Shown: positions 42,812 through 51,140 of the stretch, in pieces | Layout of the letters: every line of letters starts with the position of its first letter | Position numbering within the stretch: position 1 is the first letter of the stretch | DNA from: CBDDEC01 sp965198045 | Lineage (GTDB): Bacteria; Chloroflexota; Dehalococcoidia; UBA2979 | DNA length: 64,000 nucleotides | Assembly: GCA_965198045.1 (NCBI GenBank) | Contig: CBDAOL010000009.1 | Coordinates: 1-64,000, forward strand | Direction: 5' to 3' | Notes under the pieces: generated by a model | The model's database searches: none | What the model was told of the DNA's origin: nothing | What the model saw: the letters and a program-made list of their open reading frames with translations, nothing else | Translations under genes and position numbers: made by a program

Positions 42812-45610
42812 CTAGTTCGTGTCGCCCAACTGATCGTCGATCTGATCGAGCAGGTCGTTCAGCCGGTTGAGCTCACTCTGTGACGCCGCGGAGGCTTCTC
42901 TCGCCCGCTGCAGCAGCTCGGAGATGCTGCCGGGCTCCGCCGTCGAGCTGGGAGTCGCGGTCGGCGTGGGCGTGGGTGTCGTCCCCGTGCTGCCCGAACC
43001 AACGCCCGCGCCCGGCAGCGAGGACGCCTGGAGGTCGAAGACCACGTTCAGCGCAGCTCTAAACGTTGGTTCCATCGCGATCTGGTTGCCGTTGGCGACG
43101 ACCACACGCTGCAGCTCGGGCAACCTCGAGGACTCGGCCTGGAGATAGATCGGCTCGACGTAGAGGAACGAGTCGCCGACGGGGATCATCAGCAGGTTGC
43201 CGCGGATGACCTCGGACCCGCTCTGGTCCCAGAGGGTGATCTGCTGCGAGATGCCGGGATTCTGGTCGATCCGGGCCTCGATCTGGGCCGGGCCGAAGAC
43301 GAGGTCGTCCGTTGGGAAGCGGAACGCCTTGAGCGAGCCCAGTGCGTCCCCGTCTGAGCGACCGGCCATCCAAGCCACCGTGTTCTGCCGGTTGCGAGGG
43401 GTGAACGGGAGGATCAGGACGAACTCTTCGGATTCTTCACCGGGGAGCTTCATGATCACGTAGTACGGCTCGACCGTCTGTTCTTGCTGGCGGAACTTCT
43501 CGGTCGGGATGTTCCACACGTCCTCACCGATGAAGAACACGCTCGAGTCAGTGATGTGATAGAGCCGGTACACCTCCGCCTGCAGCTTGAACAGGTCGAG
43601 GGGGTAGCGCAGGTGCTCGCGCACGTGATCGGGCATTTCCGCGTCCGCAGCAAAGAGGTCCGGGAAGATCTTCGCCCAGGTGGCGGCGATGGGGTCGTCC
43701 GGGTCGATGAGGTAGAACGTCATCTCGCCGGTGATCGCGTCGACCGTGATCTTCACAGAGTTGCGGACGTAGTTGATCGAACCGACGCCTCGGAGGTTCG
43801 TCGGTTGCGAGTAGGGGTAGTCGCGCGCCGTGGTGTAGGCGTCCTGAATCCACATCAACGTGCCATCCGGCTCGATCACGAGATAGGGATCTGCATCGAG
43901 TATGAGGAAGGGTGCGACCTCGCCGATGCGCTGCGTGAGCGAGCGGTTCATCAGCAGGCGTGAGTCAGCAGAGACCTGGCCTGAGATCATCAGGTTCCAG
44001 TCGTTGAGCTCCCAGAACAGCGAGAACCGCCGGAGGAAGCCGCTGAGCTTGATGCCCTGGTCTTCCCCGTAGAACGTTTCAGCATTGCCCTCGCCCACCG
44101 GGTAGTCGAACTCGGGTTCGTCCGTGTTGACGATGACGTAGTCGTTCGTGAGCTCGCCGAAGTAGATGCGCGCGCCCTCCTCGGTGATCGGCAGCGTCTC
44201 CGATACGGGTGGGATGTCGGCCGTCAGCAGGTTCGGCAGGCCGTCGGTTCCCTCGTCGTTCACCGGAGCGACGACGGCGCCGTAGCCATGAGTCAGCTGC
44301 AGCCGCTGCCGCGTCCAGTTGGTCTCCGTCCGCGAAGAGTCGAGCTCCCGCGCGGAGAGCATGACCTGTTGCGTGATGCCGTCGAGAACGTAGCGATCGA
44401 CATCGACATCACGGAACTCGTAGAACGGCCGGATCGCCTGCAGCTGCTGGAACGTGTCGCGGAGCGGCCTGGGGTCGACGAGACGAATGTTATCGATCGT
44501 CGCCGGGTTCGCCTCGACCTCCTCGAGCGTCACCCGTGCCTCCGCCGGGAAGGGCTGCTCGTCGATCAGGTTGAGGCCATAGGCGAAGCGTGTCGCATCG
44601 ATGTTGCGGGCGATGAACCGCTCCTCGCGTTCGCGCTCGTTGGGCTCGACCTGGACGCGCTGGACGAAGCCGGGGTAGATCAGCCCGCCCGCGATGCCAG
44701 CGATGGCCCAGAGGCCGAACGCGAAGATCGGCAAGCGGTAGCCGGAGTTCGACAGGAACCCGTTCGCGATGGTGACCAGGCCGGCGATGATCGCCAGCGC
44801 CAGCAGGATGTAGCGCACCGGCAGGCGCGCGTTGACGTCCGTGTACGTGGCGCCGAAGACGATCCCGCCAGGCGACGACACGAGGTCGAAAATGCTGAGG
44901 TAGGTGGAAACCGCGATCAGCAGGAGGATCAAGCCAACGAGGAGCGAAAGGTGGATCCGCATGCCTCGTGTGATGTTCAGCTCGAAGCGCTGCAGCGAGA
45001 GCGATAGTGCGTAGACCGCCGCCGAGGCGAGTGTTGAGACGATCATCAGCGCCAGGAACCAACCCTGCAAGAAGTGATAGGCGGGCAGGTCGAAGATGTA
45101 GAAGGAGATGTCCTTGTTGAACTGTGGGTCGGTCTGACCGAACGAGACGCCGTTCAGCCACGACAGGATCGTCTCCCACGATCCACCTGCGACCGAACCG
45201 AAGATGACGGCCATGAAGAGCGTGCCGGCGACGAGGAGGATGGTGACGATGCGCCGGATCGCGGCCGGATCGACCTCCTCGATGAACGACTCCTCCTCGC
45301 CCTCCGGGGCGAGCCGGCGAGCGACCCAGATGTTGAGGCCGAGCACCAGAGCGGTGATCGAGAAGCCGAGGACGAAGAGGACGATCTTCGAGATGATGAC
45401 GGTGCGGAACACACTCCCGTAACCGACGCTGTCGAACCACAGCACATCGACGTAAATGCCCTTGGCGACGCTGAGGACGATGAAGGCGACGAGGAGCGCG
45501 GCAACGACGCCGACCCAGCGCAGCGGGATCGGGGAGCGCAGGTCGCCGCCACCGATCCGGAATGGCTCCGGCGGCGGTCCGAGGTCGTCGCGATCTTCGA
45601 AGAAGCCCAT
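42812..45610 (-). CDS. UPF0182 family large membrane protein
   Basis: 932 residues. About seven hydrophobic helices in the first 320 residues (for example VGVVAALLVAFIVLSVAKG and ILLALAIIAGLVTI) are followed by a large extracytoplasmic domain (WTRQRLQLTHGYGAVVAPVN is family-typical) and a Thr/Ser/Pro tail with a C-terminal coiled coil (REASAASQSELNRLNDLLDQ). UPF0182 proteins occur in Actinobacteria, cyanobacteria and Chloroflexota; their function is unknown. It sits between argD and argB and is probably cotranscribed. Confidence 0.9.
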   Translation of the reverse strand: MGFFEDRDDLGPPPEPFRIGGGDLRSPIPLRWVGVVAALLVAFIVLSVAKGIYVDVLWFDSVGYGSVFRTVIISKIVLFVLGFSITALVLGLNIWVARRLAPEGEEESFIEEVDPAAIRRIVTILLVAGTLFMAVIFGSVAGGSWETILSWLNGVSFGQTDPQFNKDISFYIFDLPAYHFLQGWFLALMIVSTLASAAVYALSLSLQRFELNITRGMRIHLSLLVGLILLLIAVSTYLSIFDLVSSPGGIVFGATYTDVNARLPVRYILLALAIIAGLVTIANGFLSNSGYRLPIFAFGLWAIAGIAGGLIYPGFVQRVQVEPNEREREERFIARNIDATRFAYGLNLIDEQPFPAEARVTLEEVEANPATIDNIRLVDPRPLRDTFQQLQAIRPFYEFRDVDVDRYVLDGITQQVMLSARELDSSRTETNWTRQRLQLTHGYGAVVAPVNDEGTDGLPNLLTADIPPVSETLPITEEGARIYFGELTNDYVIVNTDEPEFDYPVGEGNAETFYGEDQGIKLSGFLRRFSLFWELNDWNLMISGQVSADSRLLMNRSLTQRIGEVAPFLILDADPYLVIEPDGTLMWIQDAYTTARDYPYSQPTNLRGVGSINYVRNSVKITVDAITGEMTFYLIDPDDPIAATWAKIFPDLFAADAEMPDHVREHLRYPLDLFKLQAEVYRLYHITDSSVFFIGEDVWNIPTEKFRQQEQTVEPYYVIMKLPGEESEEFVLILPFTPRNRQNTVAWMAGRSDGDALGSLKAFRFPTDDLVFGPAQIEARIDQNPGISQQITLWDQSGSEVIRGNLLMIPVGDSFLYVEPIYLQAESSRLPELQRVVVANGNQIAMEPTFRAALNVVFDLQASSLPGAGVGSGSTGTTPTPTPTATPSSTAEPGSISELLQRAREASAASQSELNRLNDLLDQIDDQLGDTN

Positions 45611-45624
45611 CGATCAGCCCCCGG

Positions 45625-46410
45625 TCACTGAAGAGCCGTCACCCGGGTACCGAGTGACTCGCCGCCTGCGATCCGCACTACCGTGCGACCGATCATGCCA
45701 TTGGCGACATAAGCAGCGACGCCGGCCTCCGCTGCCCGGAAGCAGGCGTCAATCTTGGGGATCATACCACCGGCCACCGTCCCATCCCTCCGTAAATCGG
45801 CCGCTAGCGAGGCCGTCAGCTCGCCGATCAGGGCCCCCTCGGCGTCGAGTAATCCCTCGACGTCCGTGAGGAAGATCAGGCGGTCCGCCGCAAGCGCTCG
45901 CGCGACCTCGCCGGCGACCGTATCGGCGTTGATGTTGACCGGTTGCGAAGGCGCCTCGAGGCCGATCGGTGCGATCACGGGGATCAGCCCCGCGTCGAGC
46001 AGGGAGGTCAGGAACGCGCCGTCGACCTCCGAGATCTGGCCGACGAAGCCCAGCCGGTCGTCGTAGCGCGCCGCGCGCACACAGCCGCCGTCGAGGCCGC
46101 TGATGCCGATGGCGTTGCCGCCGAGGGCGACGAGCTGTGAGACGAGGCGGACATTCACGACGCCGCGCAGCACGCCGACGACGACATCGAGCGCCTCCTC
46201 GTTCGTCGCGCGAAGGCCGTCAACGAAGGTCGATTCCACGCCCAGGCGGTGGAGCCAGTCGCTGATCATCGCGCCGCCGCCGTGGACGACCACGGGCCGC
46301 GTGCCGGCCTCGGCGAGCGCAACGATGTCCTCGAGCGATGTGTCCTCGGCGCCTAGGGTGGATCCGCCGATCTTGACGACGGTCGCGCCGGACCCTCCGC
46401 TGGCGGTCAT
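45625..46410 (-). CDS. argB: Acetylglutamate kinase
   Basis: 261 residues. The amino-acid-kinase fold begins VVKIGGSTLGAE, then VVVHGGGAMIS, NINADTVAGEVARALAAD and LIFLTDVEGLL, and a C-terminal GGMIPKIDACFRA. It phosphorylates N-acetylglutamate. The start at 46410 forms an ATGA overlap with argJ; the longer ORF to 46464 would overlap argJ. Confidence 0.94.
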   Translation of the reverse strand: MTASGGSGATVVKIGGSTLGAEDTSLEDIVALAEAGTRPVVVHGGGAMISDWLHRLGVESTFVDGLRATNEEALDVVVGVLRGVVNVRLVSQLVALGGNAIGISGLDGGCVRAARYDDRLGFVGQISEVDGAFLTSLLDAGLIPVIAPIGLEAPSQPVNINADTVAGEVARALAADRLIFLTDVEGLLDAEGALIGELTASLAADLRRDGTVAGGMIPKIDACFRAAEAGVAAYVANGMIGRTVVRIAGGESLGTRVTALQ

Positions 46411-47627
46411 GTCGTGTAGTCCGCGTTGATGTGCACATACTCGGTCGTCAGATCGCAGCCCCATGCGGTCGCGCTCGCTTCGCCAAGGGCGAGGTCGACG
46501 CGGAGCGCAACCTCATCGACGTCCATCGCGCCGGAGACAGCCTCGAGGTCGGCGTCGGTCGGGGTCCCGGCGTCGAGGACCTGCATGCCGGCGATCCAGA
46601 TGGACACCTGGTCCTGGTCCAACTTCGCCCCCGACCGCCCGATCGCCATCATCAGCCGGCCCCAGTTCGGGTCGCGGCCGGTGATCATCGTCTTGATCAG
46701 CGGGGACGAGGAGACAGTACGCGCCGCGATGCGCGCATCCTCGACCGTGGCTGCGCCCTCGACGGTGACCTCGATGAGGGTGTTCGCGCCCTCGCCGTCG
46801 GCGGCGAGCGCACGCGCGAGGTGGATCGATACCGCCTCGAGGGCGGCCACGAGCGGCGCCGCGGCCGGATGGGCCGCGTCGATGGCGTCGCCGCCGGCTG
46901 CCCCATTGGCGAGCACGAGCGCGGTGTCGCTCGTCGAGGTGTCCATGTCGACGTCGACCATGTTGAAGGACTGGTCGACGACCCCTCGCCACGCCTCGCG
47001 GAGCCACGCCTGGTCGCAGGGCGCATCGGTTGTCAGGAAGCCGAACATCGTGGCCATGTCCGGGTGAATCATCCCCGACCCCTTGGTGCAGCCGCCGACG
47101 GTGTAGCTGCGGCCGGCGGCGTCGAACCTCACGGCCGCCTGCTTGTGCACCGTGTCGGTCGTGATCATCGATCGGGCGAAGGCGGCGCCGCCGTCTGCGA
47201 GGAGTTCGACCGCGTTGATGCCCTGCTCGACGAGGTCCATCGGCAGGAAGTTGCCGATCACGCCGGTGGAGCCGGTCAGCACCTCGGTCGGCGCGCAACC
47301 GATGCGCTCAGCGGTGAGCTGCGCGCAAACTTCGTTGTCCACGCGGCCCTGTTCGCCGTTAGCGGTGTTCGAGACGCCGGAGTTGACCAGCAGCACCCGC
47401 ACCGGGGCGTCGGCCTCGAGGAGTGCGCGGTTCCAGCGCACGGGCCAGCCCTGCACGGCGTTGCGCGTCAGCGTCGCGGCGAGCGTCGCCGGCGTCTCCG
47501 AGACGAGCAGGCCGACGTCGAGGCGTGGCTCCTCGCCGTAGCTCTTGATACCGGTGTAGACGCCGCCGGCAACGAATCCGGCGGGCGAGGTCACACCGCC
47601 GCCGTCGATCCAGGTCAGTTCAGACAT
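46407..47627 (-). CDS. argJ: Glutamate N-acetyltransferase / ornithine acetyltransferase
   Basis: 406 residues. A self-cleaving Ntn hydrolase-like enzyme; the cleavage site precedes Thr in KGSGMIHPDMATMFGFLTTD. LVNSGVSNTANGEQG and TGSTGVIGNFLP are family motifs. It recycles the acetyl group in arginine synthesis, so argA or argE is not essential. I placed the start at 47627 rather than 47777 because the family starts near SELTWIDGGGVTSPAGF. Confidence 0.95.
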   Translation of the reverse strand: MSELTWIDGGGVTSPAGFVAGGVYTGIKSYGEEPRLDVGLLVSETPATLAATLTRNAVQGWPVRWNRALLEADAPVRVLLVNSGVSNTANGEQGRVDNEVCAQLTAERIGCAPTEVLTGSTGVIGNFLPMDLVEQGINAVELLADGGAAFARSMITTDTVHKQAAVRFDAAGRSYTVGGCTKGSGMIHPDMATMFGFLTTDAPCDQAWLREAWRGVVDQSFNMVDVDMDTSTSDTALVLANGAAGGDAIDAAHPAAAPLVAALEAVSIHLARALAADGEGANTLIEVTVEGAATVEDARIAARTVSSSPLIKTMITGRDPNWGRLMMAIGRSGAKLDQDQVSIWIAGMQVLDAGTPTDADLEAVSGAMDVDEVALRVDLALGEASATAWGCDLTTEYVHINADYTT

Positions 47628-47945
47628 GCTTGGAACGCTCCGAGGTGATGGTTCGAACCTCGAGGTCATCGCGTGGAGGCATCGTGGCTCGAGCCGGCGG
47701 CCACCCTCAGGCGACGCGCCGCGTAGACAGAGGGGACGCCGGTGCCACCGGCGTACCACGCACGCGTCGACGCACACCGCCGGCCCGTTCGGCCACGGCT
47801 GATCCGACTACGGCGACCCTCGTGGTCCGCATCCTCGTCCGCTCGTTCCATGACGGCCGTCGATCGCGATAGCCGCGAGTGCGGAAGTATAGCGAGGTCC
47901 GGCGCTAGAAACACGTGCGCAACACGCGCGTTCTAACCTCGGCGC
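47628..47945. other. 318-bp divergent gap argJ / GNAT
   Basis: No supported gene. On the minus strand TATACT (47891-47886) is a likely -10 for argJB, leaving a leader of about 250 nt. That leader contains a perfect palindrome ACGCCGGTG-C-CACCGGCGT at 47736-47754. An Arg-rich ORF in frame with argJ (from 47777) is probably a by-product of GC-rich sequence. Confidence 0.45.
47934..47939 (+). promoter_or_regulatory. TANNNT box, leaderless GNAT gene
   Basis: TAACCT exactly 6 nt before the ATG at 47946, no SD. Confidence 0.45.
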
Positions 47946-48479
47946 ATGTCCGAGGCCCCCGCCCGCGGCGATCTCGTGATCCGGCCCGCCATCGAGGTGG
48001 ATCTGCCGGCTATCAACCGGATCTATAACGAGGAGATCCGCATCGGCGTCGCCACCTTCGACCTTGAGGAGTGGAGCGATGCAAAGCGCGCCGACTGGTT
48101 CGCGGAGCACGATCCGGACGAGACGCCGGTCATCGTCGGCGAGATCGACGGCGCATTCGTCGGCTTCGCCTACCTCTCACGGTTCGGCTCGAAGGCGGGC
48201 TACTTCTATACGCGCGAGAACACCGTCTTCGTCGATCCCTCGTACCAGCAGCGAGGCATCGGTCAGCGATTGCTCGATGCCATCGTCGAGGAGGCGAGGC
48301 GGGTTGGGGCGCACGCGCTGATCGCGCGCATCGAGGCGAGCAACGAGGGCTCGATCGAGATTCACCGCCGCGCCGGCTACGAGGTCACCGGTCGTGAGGA
48401 CGAGGTCGGACGCAAGTTCGACCGCTGGCTCAGCGTGGTCGTCATGACGCTCACCCTCGGCGGCCCACAGCTGAACTGA
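47946..48479 (+). CDS. GNAT N-acetyltransferase (Pat-like)
   Basis: 177 residues, phosphinothricin-acetyltransferase-like GNAT fold: VIRPAIEVDLPAINRIYNEE, VFVDPSYQQRGIGQRLLDAI (acetyl-CoA loop Q-x-x-G-I-G) and FHRRAGYEV-type motif (IHRRAGYEVTG). It acetylates an amine, probably a small molecule or amino-acid analogue. Leaderless promoter signature upstream. Confidence 0.85.
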   Translation: MSEAPARGDLVIRPAIEVDLPAINRIYNEEIRIGVATFDLEEWSDAKRADWFAEHDPDETPVIVGEIDGAFVGFAYLSRFGSKAGYFYTRENTVFVDPSYQQRGIGQRLLDAIVEEARRVGAHALIARIEASNEGSIEIHRRAGYEVTGREDEVGRKFDRWLSVVVMTLTLGGPQLN

Positions 48480-48489
48480 CGCGCGAGCG

Positions 48490-49161
48490 CTAGAGGCCGA
48501 CGCGAGGGCAGCGCGCGGCGAGGACGCATTCCTCGCAGTTCGGCGAACGGGCGTGGCAGGTGCGGCGGCCGTGCTGGATCAGGTCGACGTGGAACGCGTA
48601 GACCTCGTCGGCGTTGAGCTGCGTCTCGAGGGCGTTGTGCGCCTTCTCCGCCGACATCTTCGCCGGCACCAGCCCGAGGCGCTTCGCGACGCGCTCGACG
48701 TGCGTGTCCACCGGCAGCGCGGGGCGTTCGAGCGCGAACAGGAGAACGCACGCCGCCGTCTTCGGCCCGACGCCTGGCAGCGACGTCAGCCACTGCTTCG
48801 CCTCGTCGAGGGGCAAATCGGCGAGGAACTCGAGGTCGAGGTCGGGCCGCCGCTCGTGGACCTCGCCCAGCATCGCCTGCAGCCGCTTCGCCTTGGTCGG
48901 CGCGAGCCCGCCCGGACGGATCGCGTCCTCGACGTCCTCGACGGGCGCGTGCATCACGTCGAGAGGCGTCGGGAAGCGCTGGACGAGGCGGTGCATGGCG
49001 TGGCCGGAGTTGTGGTCCGAGGTGTGCTGCGAGAGCAGCGTCAGCACCAGTTCGAAGATCGGATCGCGGGAGGGCTGCTGTGGCGTCCGCCCATATTGCT
49101 CGTCGAGCACCTCGATCAGCTCGGTGGGCGTCCAGCGCGGCGGGGCCTTGGTTCGAGGCAT
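48490..49161 (-). CDS. nth: Endonuclease III family DNA glycosylase/AP lyase
   Basis: 223 residues. Helix-hairpin-helix LPGVGPKTAACVLLFA with catalytic Lys134, and Asp152 in LPVDTHVERVAKRLG. A C-terminal [4Fe-4S] cluster is formed by Cys202, 209, 212 and 218 with C-x6-C-x2-C-x5-C spacing. It excises oxidised pyrimidines. TACGAT lies 6 nt before the ATG. Confidence 0.93.
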   Translation of the reverse strand: MPRTKAPPRWTPTELIEVLDEQYGRTPQQPSRDPIFELVLTLLSQHTSDHNSGHAMHRLVQRFPTPLDVMHAPVEDVEDAIRPGGLAPTKAKRLQAMLGEVHERRPDLDLEFLADLPLDEAKQWLTSLPGVGPKTAACVLLFALERPALPVDTHVERVAKRLGLVPAKMSAEKAHNALETQLNADEVYAFHVDLIQHGRRTCHARSPNCEECVLAARCPRVGL

Positions 49162-49167
49162 GCAGCG

Positions 49168-49173
49168 ATCGTA
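49168..49173 (-). promoter_or_regulatory. TANNNT box of nth
   Basis: TACGAT on the minus strand, 6 nt before the nth ATG at 49161. Confidence 0.45.
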
Positions 49174-49179
49174 GCAGCG

Positions 49180-49230
49180 GGTTGCGGTGCAACCGATCGG
49201 TTGCTATAACTGAAGCAACCAAACAGTTGC
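49180..49230 (+). promoter_or_regulatory. Promoter with ArsR-type operator
   Basis: TTGCGG (49182-49187) and TATAAC (49205-49210) are 17 bp apart, a good -35/-10. The spacer holds the perfect 16-bp palindrome GCAACCGATCGGTTGC (49189-49204). GGTTGC/GCAACC half-sites also lie at 49180-49185 and 49215-49220, plus AGTTGC at 49225-49230. Binding here would block RNA polymerase, and the ArsR gene is the second of the operon, so autorepression is the simplest reading. Confidence 0.75.
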
Positions 49231-49245
49231 GAAAGGGTGACGGGC

Positions 49246-49704
49246 ATGGCGGTCAACGATGTAATCGAACGCGAGATGGTGTTGTCATCGACGCGAAGCG
49301 AGGTGTGGGCGGCGCTCACCACTGCCGAAGGGCTCGCGGGGTGGTGGTGGGACAGCGTGGAGATCGACCTCCGTCCAGGCGGAGCCATTTCGTTCGGGTA
49401 TGGAGAAAGCGTCTATCCGGCGCAGGTTGAGACGGTCCAGCCCGAAGACCGCTACGTCTTCACCTGGCGTTCGTTCCAGGAGGATGAGGGGGCGGAGGAT
49501 GTCCCGGAGTTGACGACTCAGGTCGAGTTCCTTCTTGAAGACCATCCCGACGGGACCCTCCTGAAGCTCAGCGAGACCGGCTTCGCCGCGCTCCCGGACG
49601 CGCTTGCGGCTCGCTCTCGGCACGCCAACGAGTCGGGATGGGACGAGGAGCTCCAGCATCTCCGCACCTACGTCGTGAGCGGAGAAGCGGTGGTCCGCGG
49701 GTGA
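49246..49704 (+). CDS. AHSA1/SRPBCC-domain protein
   Basis: 152 residues. AHSA1-type START fold: VLSSTRSEVWAALTTAEGLA, WWWDSVEIDLRPGGAISF, and a C-terminal helix after GFAAL. Such proteins commonly pair with an ArsR repressor and bind a small hydrophobic ligand; the ligand is unknown. I placed the start at 49246 (AAAGGG upstream) rather than 49237. Its stop overlaps the ArsR GTG as GTGA. Confidence 0.86.
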   Translation: MAVNDVIEREMVLSSTRSEVWAALTTAEGLAGWWWDSVEIDLRPGGAISFGYGESVYPAQVETVQPEDRYVFTWRSFQEDEGAEDVPELTTQVEFLLEDHPDGTLLKLSETGFAALPDALAARSRHANESGWDEELQHLRTYVVSGEAVVRG

Positions 49705-50030
49705 ACACCGCGGAGGCCAGCGAGCTCTTCCGCGCCCTCGGCGATCCGCGACGCCTCGAGCTGCTTGAGCAGCTCGGGGCCGGAGGCCCAGCGACCGTAA
49801 CGACGCTCGCCGAGCGCCTCCCGATCACTCGCCAGGGCGTGTCGAAGCACATCGCGGTGCTCGCTCAGGTGAGGCTCGTTGACAGCGAGCCTCGAGGCCG
49901 CGCCGTGCTCCACTCGGTTCGTCCGGACGTGTTGGCCGAGGCTGCGACCTGGCTCGATCGCGCCGGCGCCGCATGGGACACGCGGCTGGCACGCCTGCGC
50001 GCGCACCTCGAGGGCGACAGCGGTGCGTGA
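49701..50030 (+). CDS. ArsR-family transcriptional regulator
   Basis: 109 residues, winged helix: ASELFRALGDPRRLELLEQL, then TVTTLAERLPITRQGVSKHI (recognition helix) and LVDSEPRGRAVLHSVRPD (wing). No metal-binding Cys motif, so it belongs to the AHSA1-associated type. The GTG start at 49701 overlaps the preceding stop. It probably binds the palindrome at 49189-49204. Confidence 0.9.
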   Translation: MNTAEASELFRALGDPRRLELLEQLGAGGPATVTTLAERLPITRQGVSKHIAVLAQVRLVDSEPRGRAVLHSVRPDVLAEAATWLDRAGAAWDTRLARLRAHLEGDSGA

Positions 50031-50084
50031 CTTCGCTGCGAGGCGCGTATGAGACGATGCGCGCACGCATTGAGGGGAGCCGCG

Positions 50085-51140
50085 ATGACGCGCGAGGAGA
50101 TCGTCCGCCTGACGGATCTCGCGTCCTGCGCTGGGTGAGCGGGGAAGATGGGTCTGGCGACCCTGGCGCAGGTCTTGCGCCCCCTGCACGAGGTGTTCCA
50201 GCCTGAACAGCATCCTGAGCTGCTGGTGGGTCTGCACGGCGCAGACGACGCGGCCGTCTACCAGATCAGTGAAGATCTAGCGCTGATCCAGACGCTCGAC
50301 TTCTTCGCACCGGTCGTCGATGACCCGTTCACCTACGGCCAGATCGCGGCGGCCAACGCCATGTCCGACATCTACGCGATGGGCGGCGAGGTCCAGCTCG
50401 CGCTAAACATCGCCGCCTTCCCCGACGACCTCGACCCCGCGATGCTCGCGGAGATCTTCCGCGGCGGCGCCGACAAGGTGGCGGAGGCTGGTGGCGTGAT
50501 CGCCGGTGGCCACACCGTCATCGACCAGGAGCCGAAGTACGGCCTCTCCGTCACCGGCATCGTGCACCCCGACGCCATCATCACCACTGCCGGGGCACAG
50601 CCCGGCGATGTGCTCGTGCTAACGAAACCGATCGGCACCGGGGTGCTGCTGACCGCCATGAAGCAGCAGCGCGAGGGCGCGCAGCCCGGTTTCGACGCCG
50701 CGGTCGCGATGATGCTCGAGCTCAACCGCCACACCGCACACCTTGCGCGCGCCGCGAATGTGCACGCCATGACCGACGTCACCGGGTTCGGTCTGCTCGG
50801 CCACGCCATGGAGGTCGCCGACCGTGGCGGCGTGGCCGTGGAGATCGACGCCGAGGCGGTGCCGCTGCTGCCAGACGCTCTGCGTTTTGCCGAGGAAGGC
50901 GCCATCACCGGCGGCGGCGGCCGCAACCTCGAACAACTCGGTGATCGCGTGCAGCGACCTGACGAGATCGCGACGCCACTGCTGGACCTGCTGTACGACC
51001 CGCAGACCTCGGGCGGCTTGCTGATGGCCCTCCCAGAGTCCGACGCGCCCGCGCTCTGCGCGAGCGTCGAGGCGGAGCGCGGCGGCTGCTGGATCGTTGG
51101 GCGGATCGTTGAGGGCGAGCCGGCGGTCCGGGTGCGCTGA
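50085..51140 (+). CDS. selD: Selenide, water dikinase (SelD), selenocysteine-containing
   Basis: 351 residues, makes selenophosphate from selenide and ATP, the Se donor for selenocysteine and selenouridine. Reading from the ATG at 50085 (GAGGGGAG upstream) gives REEIVRLTDLASCAG-UGA-AGKM, then the known frame. The UGA (50136-50138, codon 18) falls exactly at the catalytic Cys/Sec of the family motif CAG[C/U]-x-x-K, and an ORF from the ATG at 50148 would lack this residue. Family motifs follow: TLDFFAPVVDDP, NAMSDIYAMGG, GHTVIDQEPKYG and DVTGFGLLGHAME. A GGU-loop hairpin lies just downstream of the UGA. It implies that selA, selB and selC exist elsewhere. The next gene starts in the stop (TGATG). 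Confidence 0.88.
50165..50181 (+). promoter_or_regulatory. Candidate bacterial SECIS hairpin in selD
   Basis: GGCGCA-GGTCT-TGCGCC, 6-bp perfect stem. The apical loop starts with GGU, 32 nt after the UGA at 50136-50138. Bacterial SECIS elements have a short upper stem within about 16-37 nt of UGA and a G at the start of the loop; this fits. It would bind SelB. Confidence 0.6.

Noticed and set aside
47628..47777. An Arg-rich upstream peptide in frame with argJ
   Set aside because: It could look like an attenuation peptide, but Arg codons are common in GC-rich noncoding DNA and there is no convincing SD or stop-hairpin set.
50148..50150. ATG at 50148 as the selD start
   Set aside because: It would remove the catalytic CAG[U/C] motif and Lys region that the family needs; the upstream ATG has a strong SD.
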